From: Aquiflexum balticum DSM 16537 | GTDB lineage: Bacteria; Bacteroidota; Bacteroidia; Cytophagales; Cyclobacteriaceae | DNA: 64,000 bases | Direction: 5' to 3' | Assembly: GCF_900176595.1 (NCBI RefSeq) | Contig: NZ_LT838813.1 | Coordinates: 4,358,001-4,422,000 of the forward strand | Shown here: piece after piece, positions 36,230 to 44,066 of the stretch | Position numbering within the stretch: the first letter of the stretch is position 1 | How the letters are laid out: each line of letters starts with the position of its first letter | Notes under the pieces: model-generated | What the model was told of the DNA's origin: nothing | Seen by the model: the letters and a program-made list of their open reading frames with translations, nothing else | Database searches by the model: none | Made by a program: the position numbers and the translations under genes

Positions 36230-36643
36230 ATGAATAAATTATTCAACACGGCCATTTTAATGTTTTCAATGTCTTTTCTGATAGCCTGTTCTTCCGGTTC
36301 CTCCAGAGAGATTACTCCCGAACTGATTGAAGCCAACGAATACCATCAAAAATCTCTTGATATCAGGGAGGAATTGATGGAAATTGAAAAACAGCTTAAA
36401 GATGCCGAAATTGATTATTCCGCATTAAAAGAGAAATTGAAAATTTGGGATAAAGATATTATAGAAGTTCCTGGGTTTGAACATTCACATGATGATGAAC
36501 ACCAAAGAAAATATCATGTGCACAATCCATTAAAGCCTTTCAGTGATGAAGAGCATCTCAATTATCAAAAAATGATGTACGAGGAAATTGTACAGATACA
36601 TGAGCAGATGAAAGTGTCCCTTGACGCTGATGTGATGTCATAA
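36230..36643 (+). CDS. His-rich lipoprotein
   Basis: A 137-residue lipoprotein with lipobox FLIAC (Cys20). The first half of the mature part is predicted coiled-coil helix (HQKSLDIREELMEIEKQLKDAEIDYSALKEKL). The second half is rich in His and Asp (FEHSHDDEHQRKYHVHNPLKP, DEEHLNYQKM). Such a His cluster is typical of metal-binding, for example a zinc or copper chaperone or buffer, and the gene sits next to a metal-type TonB receptor. The function is inference; I do not recognise the family. Strong terminators precede and follow it. Confidence 0.7.
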   Translation: MNKLFNTAILMFSMSFLIACSSGSSREITPELIEANEYHQKSLDIREELMEIEKQLKDAEIDYSALKEKLKIWDKDIIEVPGFEHSHDDEHQRKYHVHNPLKPFSDEEHLNYQKMMYEEIVQIHEQMKVSLDADVMS

Positions 36644-36688
36644 AATCAAAAAAGGCTGTCGAGAAACTGACAGCCTTTTTTGATTTTT
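36643..36688 (+). terminator. Strong intrinsic terminator after the His-rich lipoprotein
   Basis: Perfect stem: AAATCAAAAAAGGCTGTC (36643-36660), an eight-base loop, and the complementary right arm GACAGCCTTTTTTGATTT with a T-run at 36669-36688. The A-rich left arm makes it able to terminate on the other strand too, where the convergent lipoprotein gene ends at 36702. Confidence 0.88.
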
Positions 36689-36701
36689 ATTTTTTGGATT
36701 T

Positions 36702-37214
36702 TCAATAATAAGGAGAGCAAAGAGTCATGTTCTCCTTTTTGAAGGCCTGTGGGCTATTGTCGTTTATTCCGATATTGCCTGCTGAAAGGATCACCTGATA
36801 TTCCGGCCCTGAATCGGCCAAATGTACTTTAACATGGCCATCGAAATCTCTTAAATCATCAAAAGTCAATTTTGTTCCCGTGGAAAGCTGTCCCAAAACA
36901 GTCACACTTTTTAGCGTTTGAATATCTACAGGATTAAGCATATAAGCTATAGGAGAATCCGGATTATCATAAGTTCCAAAGTGTAAGTGGGCCGGGAAGA
37001 AATATTCCGAGTCGCCTTTGTTACCTGAAAGTTCTATTGTTATTTCCAAATCACCGCCTATCAACTCTTTTACCAAAATTGTACCTGTATAATCGAAATC
37101 AGAACTTTGATAGAGATTATAAGTCATTTCATTTCTTGTATAATCATCGCCATTTTCTTCCCCACAGGAAAAAAGGATGAATCCGAATAGAAATAAAATT
37201 GCCAACTTTTTCAT
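36702..37214 (-). CDS. Hypothetical lipoprotein, possible CHRD-like domain
   Basis: A 170-residue lipoprotein with lipobox LFSC (Cys17) and a beta-rich mature part. The segment FFPAHLHFGTYDNPDSPIAYMLNPVD recalls the HxHxG pattern of CHRD and Cu/Zn superoxide dismutase-like domains; the resemblance is weak. Function unknown. It is divergent from the DNA ligase gene, so the palindrome at 37299-37318 lies between both promoters. It converges on the His-rich lipoprotein gene. Confidence 0.65.
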   Translation of the reverse strand: MKKLAILFLFGFILFSCGEENGDDYTRNEMTYNLYQSSDFDYTGTILVKELIGGDLEITIELSGNKGDSEYFFPAHLHFGTYDNPDSPIAYMLNPVDIQTLKSVTVLGQLSTGTKLTFDDLRDFDGHVKVHLADSGPEYQVILSAGNIGINDNSPQAFKKENMTLCSPYY

Positions 37215-37298
37215 TGCAGTAGTGTTTTTAATTTATTACGCCGAACTTTCATCTAAGTTTTATCAGACCCTTAAATATAGGTAAATAACAAATGAACC

Positions 37299-37318
37299 AA
37301 TGTGAAATCTGTCACATT
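37299..37318. promoter_or_regulatory. CRP/FNR-like palindrome upstream of the DNA ligase operon
   Basis: AATGTGAAATCTGTCACATT is symmetrical with seven-base arms around a six-base centre and contains TGTGA-N6-TCACA, the CRP-type consensus. It is 32 bp before the ligase start and 84 bp from the divergent lipoprotein start. Bacteroidota have Crp/Fnr-family regulators; which one acts here is unknown. Confidence 0.55.
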
Positions 37319-37350
37319 AGTTAACTATTCCTTAAAAAAACCCACGATAA

Positions 37351-38943
37351 ATGAAGCAATTTGCAGATCTTTTTACTTCTCTGGATCAAAGCAATAAAAT
37401 TTCTGATAAGCTTGAAGCGCTCAAAAATTATTTCCAATATGCACAGGATGAGGACAGACTCTGGACGATTGCCTTGTTTACCCACAAAAGACCCAAAAGA
37501 CAAGTAAATACAAAGTTACTGAGACAATGGTGCTGCGAATTGGCAGGAATACCCGATTGGTTATTTGAAGAGTCCTATCAGACAGTTGGAGATTTAGCCG
37601 AAACGTTGTCACTTCTTTTACCCTTGAAAACAAAAACTGATGACCGTTCTCTGAGCTATTGGATCAATTATCTGGTAGATATGGAAAAATCAGATGAAGC
37701 CGAAAAAAAGAAAAAAATCCTTTATGCATGGGATGTAATGGATAAAGATGAACGGTTTATCTTCACCAAAATAATTACCGGAGGATTTCGGGTCGGTGTA
37801 AGTCAAAATCTGATCACTCAAGCTGTGGCAGATGCATTTGAAATGAAAAAGACAGAAGTTGCCCACAGGATTATGGGAGATTGGCAACCGGGAAAAATCA
37901 CTTTCCAAGAGTTGATCCAATCAAAAAATATTTCCGATGATCTTTCCAGACCATATCCCTTCTTTCTTGCACATCCCATTGACAGAGTTTTAGAAGAACT
38001 CGGACAAATTGAAGATTGGCAGATAGAATGGAAATGGGATGGTATAAGAGGTCAGATTATCAATAGAAGGGGGCAGATTTTTATTTGGTCAAGAGGCGAA
38101 GAATTGGTCACAGAAAAATTCCCTGAATTGCTGGATATGGCTTCCCTCCTCCCTGAAAACAGCGTATTGGATGGTGAAATACTATCTTTTGGAGATAATG
38201 GGCCTCTGTCTTTCTCGATATTACAAACCCGAATCGGAAGAAAAAACATCACCAACAAAGTACTTCGCGAGGCACCGGTGAGTTTTATTGCTTATGACTT
38301 GTTGGAATTAAACGGCCATGACCTCAGAACATTGACTTTAAGTCAAAGAAGAAAAAAGCTGGAAGAAATTGCCCTTCACATCGAAAACAGAAAACTGAAG
38401 CTTTCACCTTTGGTAACTTCTGAAAACTGGGCAGAACTTCAGCAGCTTCATTCCAAATCCAGGGAAATGATGGCAGAAGGCTTTATGCTTAAGCGAAAAA
38501 ATTCTCCCTATGAAGTGGGAAGGAAGCGTGGGCATTGGTGGAAATGGAAAATTGAACCTTTGACAATAGATGGTGTGATGATTTACGCCCAAAAAGGACA
38601 CGGCAGAAGGGCAAACTTATATTCAGATTATACTTTGGCTGTTTGGGAAGGAGAAATGCTTGTCCCCTTCGCTAAAGCTTATTCCGGTCTCACTGATGCT
38701 GAAATCAAAGAGGTAGACAAATATGTCAAACAAAATACCAAAGAAAGATTCGGCCCTGTCCGCACGGTCAAACCAGGTTTGGTTTTTGAAATCGCTTTTG
38801 AAGGCATTCAGGAAAGTCCCCGCCATAAGTCAGGAATTGCACTACGTTTTCCCAGAATTCAAAGATGGAGGAAGGACAAACCAATTGAGGAAGCCAATAC
38901 TTTGGATGAATTAAAAGCTTTACTTTTAGTATATGGAGGATAA
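37351..38943 (+). CDS. ATP-dependent DNA ligase, ligase-helicase operon type
   Basis: A 530-residue ATP-dependent DNA ligase that seals nicks by lysine adenylation. The nucleotidyltransferase motif I is EWKWDGIRGQ with the active lysine at residue 228. Other ligase motifs follow: DGEILSF, FIAYDLLELNG, MAEGFMLKRKNSPYEVG and WWKWKIEPLTIDGVM. The N-terminal alpha-helical DNA-binding domain occupies residues about 1-200. Length and motifs match the bacterial 'cisplatin/PP_1105-type' ligase, usually found with a DEXH helicase, an MBL-fold exonuclease and a phosphoesterase. The helicase gene overlaps this stop by 11 nt; the other two genes are not present here. Confidence 0.93.
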   Translation: MKQFADLFTSLDQSNKISDKLEALKNYFQYAQDEDRLWTIALFTHKRPKRQVNTKLLRQWCCELAGIPDWLFEESYQTVGDLAETLSLLLPLKTKTDDRSLSYWINYLVDMEKSDEAEKKKKILYAWDVMDKDERFIFTKIITGGFRVGVSQNLITQAVADAFEMKKTEVAHRIMGDWQPGKITFQELIQSKNISDDLSRPYPFFLAHPIDRVLEELGQIEDWQIEWKWDGIRGQIINRRGQIFIWSRGEELVTEKFPELLDMASLLPENSVLDGEILSFGDNGPLSFSILQTRIGRKNITNKVLREAPVSFIAYDLLELNGHDLRTLTLSQRRKKLEEIALHIENRKLKLSPLVTSENWAELQQLHSKSREMMAEGFMLKRKNSPYEVGRKRGHWWKWKIEPLTIDGVMIYAQKGHGRRANLYSDYTLAVWEGEMLVPFAKAYSGLTDAEIKEVDKYVKQNTKERFGPVRTVKPGLVFEIAFEGIQESPRHKSGIALRFPRIQRWRKDKPIEEANTLDELKALLLVYGG

Positions 38944-41383
38944 TATCCAAGAAATTGCTTTCAACTATTTTTCTGAGAAAGGGTGGAAACCCTTTGAATT
39001 CCAAGTCCAAACCTGGAATGATTATCTGGCAGGAAAATCAGGACTGCTTAATGCCCCTACCGGAAGCGGGAAAACATTTGCATTATGGTTTCCTGTGATC
39101 CTGGAATACATCCGAAATCATCCCCATGATTGGAGAAAACCTCAAAAATCCGGAATTCAATTGATTTGGGTTACGCCTTTAAGAGCACTTGCACAGGACA
39201 TCCAAAAGGCTATGCAGGAAGTCTGTGACCAAATTGGGCTTCCTTGGAAAGTCGCCGTGAGAAATGGTGACACCGACAGCAAAACCAAACAATCACAATT
39301 TAAAAATCCCCCGGAATGTCTGGTCACTACACCTGAAACCCTACATATCCTTCTTGCACAAAAAGACAATTCGCTGATCTTTCAAAATCTCAAAACCATT
39401 GTAATTGATGAATGGCATGAATTGGTGGGAAATAAACGAGGAGTCCAGGTTCAACTGGCTTTGAGTTATATTCAAAGTATCTCAATTAATCCGATCAGAA
39501 CTTGGGGGATATCTGCTACTATTGGGAATTTAGAAGAAGCTGCCGCTATTCTATTGGGTGAGAATATCCCGGTTCATATCGTTCGATCCCAAATCAAGAA
39601 AAACATTCGGCTGAAAACTGTTTATCCAGATGAGTTGGAGAAATATCCCTGGTCAGGTCACTTGGGTTTGAAGTTGATTGACAAGGTCATTGATGTAATA
39701 GAAAAGCATCAGTCCCTTTTGTTGTTTACCAATACCCGAGCACAAACCGAAATTTGGTATCAACAAATCATGGAAGAAAGACCTGATTGGGCCGGATGGA
39801 TAGCCATGCATCATGGTTCTTTGGACCAACAGGTTCGGACTTGGGTTGAAGATGCCCTTCACCATGGAAAGTTAAAATGTGTAGTCTGCACCTCTAGCTT
39901 GGACTTGGGAGTGGATTTCAGGCCTGTAGATGCGGTGATTCAGGTTGGAAGTCCAAAAGGTGTTGCAAGATTTGTACAAAGGGCAGGTCGCTCGGGACAT
40001 CAACCGGGAATGCCAAGCGAGATATATTTTGTACCAACCCATTCATTGGAATTGATTGAAGCTGCTGCATTAAGAAGTGCCATTGATAATGGTGAAATGG
40101 AAAACATCCATTCTCCACAACTGGCTTTTGATGTCTTAATTCAGTTTCTGGTCACAATTGCTGTTGGTGAAGGATTTAAACCAGAGGCCCTTTTTTCTAT
40201 TGTCAAAAATACTTATTCATTTAAAAATCTGACCCCAGAGGAATTTGACTGGACCATTTCATTTATTACAAAGGGCGGAAGTTCTTTGAGTGGATATGAG
40301 GAATTTTCAAAGGTTGAAGCAGATGAAGAGGGAGTTTTTCGAATCAAAGACATAAAAGCCGCCATGCGCCACAGGCTTTCCATGGGTACAATCGTCAGTG
40401 ACCCCATGTTGAAAGTGCGATTCAAAAACGGTACTTACCTTGGAATGATTGAGGAATATTTTTTTTCAAAGTTAAAACCTGGCGACCGCTTCTTTTTTTC
40501 AGGGAGAAACCTGGAATTTGTAGCCATAAGGGAAATGAGTGCCATCGTCCAACTTTCCAAAAAGAAAAGCAGCAACACTCCTTCCTATATGGGTGGAAGA
40601 ATTTCTTTGACATCCAAACTTGCTACAAAGATCCGGGAGATATTAGAGGATGCCGATAAGGGTATTTTTGCCTCCGGGGAGGCTGTTTATGTTTCGCCTT
40701 TACTTCAACTTCAAAATAGGTTGTCTTTGATTCCCGATAGAAATACCTTTTTGATTGAAAAGAATATTTCCAAAGACGGCTATCATGTTTTTTTCTATCC
40801 TTTTGAAGGTAGGTTGGTTCATGAAATTCTCGGGGCATTGATAGCCTATAGGATTTCGGTCAGCTACCCTATCAGCTTAAGTATTGCCATGAATGATTAT
40901 GGGTTTGAATTACTCTCGGATGTTCCTATTCCTATAGAAGATCTTTTGGAAGAAGATTTATTCACCGAAAAAAATCTGGCAGAGGATATCATCTCCTGCA
41001 TCAATGAAAGTGAAATGGCCAAAAGGAAGTTCAGGGACGTAGCTACTATAGCAGGTTTGATTTTCCAGGGATTTCCCGGAAAGCAGGTAAAATTCAAACA
41101 TCTTCAGGCAAATTCGGGAATTTTGTATGGTGTTTTTGAAGATTATGATCCGGACAACCTGCTGTTGAGACAGGCCCATCATGAGGTTTTGAATATGCAG
41201 ATGGAAAAAAACAAAATCCTTGAAGCTATTCAAAAAATAAACAAACAACAGATAATTCTAAAATCACCTGGACAGTTCACTCCTTTTTCATTTCCCATTA
41301 TGGTCGACCGCCTGAGGGCAACACTTACTTCAGAATCTCTGGAAGACAGAATCGCCAAAATGAGGGCTTTTTTGGAAGATTAA
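38933..41383 (+). CDS. DNA ligase-associated DEXH-box helicase (Lhr-like)
   Basis: An 816-residue superfamily 2 helicase. Walker A is APTGSGKT (Lys47), the DExH box is IDEWHELV (residues 158-165), motif III is SATIGN, and motif VI is QRAGRSGHQPG. The middle and C-terminal parts match the Lhr-type architecture: a WH-like region followed by a beta-rich C-terminal domain. The N-terminal 30 residues (KGWKPFEFQVQTW) form the Q motif. The start overlaps the ligase by 11 nt (ATGGAGGATAAT), so both proteins are made together; a DNA repair role is likely but not shown. Confidence 0.93.
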   Translation: MEDNIQEIAFNYFSEKGWKPFEFQVQTWNDYLAGKSGLLNAPTGSGKTFALWFPVILEYIRNHPHDWRKPQKSGIQLIWVTPLRALAQDIQKAMQEVCDQIGLPWKVAVRNGDTDSKTKQSQFKNPPECLVTTPETLHILLAQKDNSLIFQNLKTIVIDEWHELVGNKRGVQVQLALSYIQSISINPIRTWGISATIGNLEEAAAILLGENIPVHIVRSQIKKNIRLKTVYPDELEKYPWSGHLGLKLIDKVIDVIEKHQSLLLFTNTRAQTEIWYQQIMEERPDWAGWIAMHHGSLDQQVRTWVEDALHHGKLKCVVCTSSLDLGVDFRPVDAVIQVGSPKGVARFVQRAGRSGHQPGMPSEIYFVPTHSLELIEAAALRSAIDNGEMENIHSPQLAFDVLIQFLVTIAVGEGFKPEALFSIVKNTYSFKNLTPEEFDWTISFITKGGSSLSGYEEFSKVEADEEGVFRIKDIKAAMRHRLSMGTIVSDPMLKVRFKNGTYLGMIEEYFFSKLKPGDRFFFSGRNLEFVAIREMSAIVQLSKKKSSNTPSYMGGRISLTSKLATKIREILEDADKGIFASGEAVYVSPLLQLQNRLSLIPDRNTFLIEKNISKDGYHVFFYPFEGRLVHEILGALIAYRISVSYPISLSIAMNDYGFELLSDVPIPIEDLLEEDLFTEKNLAEDIISCINESEMAKRKFRDVATIAGLIFQGFPGKQVKFKHLQANSGILYGVFEDYDPDNLLLRQAHHEVLNMQMEKNKILEAIQKINKQQIILKSPGQFTPFSFPIMVDRLRATLTSESLEDRIAKMRAFLED

Positions 41384-41560
41384 TAAATACTGAAATTATT
41401 TTTTTAAGGTGTTTTTAATTGATAAATCGTAAATTTTTTATTTCAAATACTGGTACTTGCTGTTTGAATTTTGAACTAGAAATTGTTTTATTTTTTATTT
41501 TGATATTGCCAAACTAAGGCATATTTTCGGATCGATTTGAAAAAAAGAATTATTGTATTG

Positions 41561-43471
41561 ATGTACAACTTAACCATTAAAGTCAAATTTCTCCTTTTAT
41601 TGTTTTTGATTTTTGCTTTTAGAAATGAAAGCCTAGTATCCCAAAGCTTTGACGTCAGTCAAAAAGCTGAAAATATTCTAGCGCAATACCAAAATGCAAA
41701 AAGTGATAGGTTGAAACTTGACCTTATATCCCAATTGGTAAGAGTAATTCATTACACCGATTCTGCTCAAAAATACTATCCCGAAGCCATAAGGTTAGCT
41801 AGATTGGTCGGAGACGCCGAGCTAGAAGCCCAAAATCTCAATAGACTTGGAGTCTATTATAGGAATATGAATCTTCAGGAAGAGGCATTGAAACTATATG
41901 AAGAAGCGTTGAGCATCAGTAAAAATGCCGATATTCCTGTGCAGATCGGTCATTCACTGAATAATATTGGGCAGATATTTTTTTATCAAGATCAGTTTCA
42001 GGAGTCATTGAATTATTACCTCGAGGCAGAAAAAAAATTCCTTGAAATCGGGGATAAGGAAGGATTGGCCTACAATTACAATGGAATGAGTCTTGTACTG
42101 GCTGAGATACGGGATTTTGAACAAGCACTGGAAACCATTAACAAAGCCATTAAAATCCGTGAAGAACTTGGCAATGAAAGACAGCTGACTGTTTCAAAAT
42201 TCAACAGGGCAGACATCCTCATGTCCATGGGGGATTATGCAAATGCAGAACCTGACATCATGAACCTTTATGATTACGGGATGGCCAATGATAAAATCAG
42301 GGCCATCAATGCACTTGAAAAACTGGTGGAATTAAAATTGAAAACGTACAGGTTTTCACAAGCTGTCACTTACGCTAAAGAAGCGATGGTGCTTCATGAT
42401 GAAAAACCGTTTTCAGAATCAATAATTGAAATCTATCAGATGATGTATCAATATTTTTTTGATAGAGGAAATACCATTGAATCAAAAAAATATTTGAGCC
42501 TTTTGGAATCTGAAAGAAACAGACTTAATGAAATCAAAACCAAAAATTACTTAGCAGGGCTTACCATCAAAAAACAGAGGGATGAAATTGCAAGCTTACA
42601 AAGGGAAAAGGAATTGATGGAAATCAATGACAGATTTAAGTTTTACCTTTCCATCGTTTTGTTTTTGTTGGCTTTTGCGATGTTTGTCGCTTTTTCAATT
42701 TATTATAGGTATTACCTCAAACAAAAAGAGAATTTAATCCAATTAAAAGAAAAGCAGAAACAGATAGAAGCCCAAGCTAATGAACTGGATAGATTGAATA
42801 TTGTCAAAGATAAAATTTTCTCAATCTTAGCACATGACTTAAAGGCCCCAATGGATTCCTTGTGGGGCATGATAAAATTGATTGATGAGGAAAATTTGAC
42901 TCAAAGTGAATTTGAAGAGTATTTACCTATCCTTTCGCAAAATCTTGGAAACAACTCCATTCTACTTGAAAATCTACTGATTTGGTCAAGAAGCCAAATG
43001 AAAGGAATGAATGTTCAAATTTCCAGAATTAATCTGTTTAAACTGGTAGAAGAGAATATCCGTTTCCTTTTGAGTTCAGGTTTTTATAAAGGGCAGGTTG
43101 TTGAAAATTATGTTGCAGAAAACATTGAAGTAGAAGCCGACAAAAACATGATTGATATTGTATTCAGAAACCTCTTGACCAATGCCCTGAAATTCACAAA
43201 AGAAGGTGATCAAATTATTGTGGATATCAAAGAATCAGACAATGTGTACACCGTTTGTGTTTCAGATCAGGGCACCGGGATTTCGGAAGAAGGTCTTAAA
43301 AAACTTTTTGGAAAGGATTTTCATTCTACCAACGGAACCCATCAGGAAAAGGGAACAGGACTTGGTCTTATTTTGACCAAAGAACTTGTACAAAAAAATA
43401 AGGGTGAGATTTGGGCTGAAAGTACCTTGGGAATGGGTTCTACATTCTGTTTTACTTTGCCAAAGATGTAG
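41561..43471 (+). CDS. TPR-containing membrane sensor histidine kinase
   Basis: A 636-residue sensor kinase. A hydrophobic N-terminus (KFLLLLFLIFAFRNESLVSQ) acts as signal sequence, then about six TPR units in the periplasm (residues about 45-290; for example LGVYYRNMNLQEEALKLYEEAL and SLNNIGQIFFYQDQFQESL), a membrane helix (FYLSIVLFLLAFAMFVAFSIYYRY), a short coiled coil, HisKA with LAHDLKAPMD (His425), and HATPase with NALKFT, DQGTGIS and GTGLGL. There is no receiver domain and no neighbouring regulator. The ATG at 41561 is preferred over the TTG at 41537, which would add KKRIIVL before the hydrophobic region. Confidence 0.9.
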   Translation: MYNLTIKVKFLLLLFLIFAFRNESLVSQSFDVSQKAENILAQYQNAKSDRLKLDLISQLVRVIHYTDSAQKYYPEAIRLARLVGDAELEAQNLNRLGVYYRNMNLQEEALKLYEEALSISKNADIPVQIGHSLNNIGQIFFYQDQFQESLNYYLEAEKKFLEIGDKEGLAYNYNGMSLVLAEIRDFEQALETINKAIKIREELGNERQLTVSKFNRADILMSMGDYANAEPDIMNLYDYGMANDKIRAINALEKLVELKLKTYRFSQAVTYAKEAMVLHDEKPFSESIIEIYQMMYQYFFDRGNTIESKKYLSLLESERNRLNEIKTKNYLAGLTIKKQRDEIASLQREKELMEINDRFKFYLSIVLFLLAFAMFVAFSIYYRYYLKQKENLIQLKEKQKQIEAQANELDRLNIVKDKIFSILAHDLKAPMDSLWGMIKLIDEENLTQSEFEEYLPILSQNLGNNSILLENLLIWSRSQMKGMNVQISRINLFKLVEENIRFLLSSGFYKGQVVENYVAENIEVEADKNMIDIVFRNLLTNALKFTKEGDQIIVDIKESDNVYTVCVSDQGTGISEEGLKKLFGKDFHSTNGTHQEKGTGLGLILTKELVQKNKGEIWAESTLGMGSTFCFTLPKM

Positions 43472-43589
43472 TACTTTTTGATTGGATTCTTTAAAATTCA
43501 AAATCTAATTTTTACAAAGTCCTTTTAGGTCGAAGATCCCGATGCTTTCGGGGGACATCATATAGATAAAAAAAAGATTAATTTAAGTC

Positions 43590-43710
43590 TGTTGTTCCTT
43601 TAGGCCTGCCCGTCCGGTAGGCGGGTACAATATATATTCCGTACCTAAAGGCACGGGTAGCTACCTGAAAACTTTTTTTCTACCCATATCTTGTCCCTAA
43701 AGGGACTTGG
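43590..43710. repeat. REP-like palindromic segment
   Basis: Contains CCTTTAGG (43598-43605) paired with CCTAAAGG (43644-43651), enclosing a G+C-rich hairpin (GCCTGCCCGTCCGGTAGGCGG) and AATATATATT. It is followed by CTACCCATATCTTGTCCCTAAAGGGACTT. I recall closely similar segments scattered in other Cyclobacteriaceae genomes, so this is likely a dispersed repeat. Only one copy lies in this window. Confidence 0.5.
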
Positions 43711-43918
43711 GGTAAATCAAATAATTATGGATAACTTTTTGATCTTAAATTGAAATGTACTTTAATAATTCTCCCTGCTCATCCAGATCTAAGAATATCA
43801 AACCCGCCTCCAGAAGGGAAGGTATCTACTAATATCCGAAGAGAAATAATTCAGCATGAAATCAATTTATTAGCAGAATTATAGATAATCCCGCTTGTTA
43901 AAAAATTTATATGTATGT

Positions 43919-44053
43919 ACGCAATTATTCTAGTAGATTGGACATCTATGTTAATTCTCGTCTTAGGACTGAAATGCCCGAAACATCGGTCTTCTGACTT
44001 CGGTCTTCCGTCCCGATTGAAGAAGAGTATAGGGTTACTGGCAAAGAAGCGTA
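43919..44053. repeat. MITE-like dispersed element, copy B
   Basis: Aligns with copy A (12038-12171) along its whole length. Shared words are GACTGAAATG, GACTTCGGTCTTCCGTC and the right end GTTACTGGCAAAGAAGCG (copy A GTTGCTGGCAAAAAAGCG). The left end has diverged more, with CGCAATTATTCTAGTAG instead of CGCAAAGTTGCCAGTAG. It ends 14 bp before the stop of trkH. Confidence 0.65.
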
Positions 44054-44066
44054 TTTCCATAAAAAT

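Larger units (their letters stand above)
43472..44066. other. 595-bp repeat-rich non-coding region
   Basis: No ORF with coding character lies between the histidine kinase and trkH, which converge. The region holds a short CCCGA/TCGGG hairpin (43543-43557), a REP-like segment (43590-43710) and the second copy of the MITE-like element (43919-44053). The remainder is AT-rich. Confidence 0.6.

Noticed and set aside
41537-41560. TTG start of the TPR histidine kinase
   Set aside because: The ATG at 41561 gives a normal signal sequence; the upstream extension adds a basic stretch without support.
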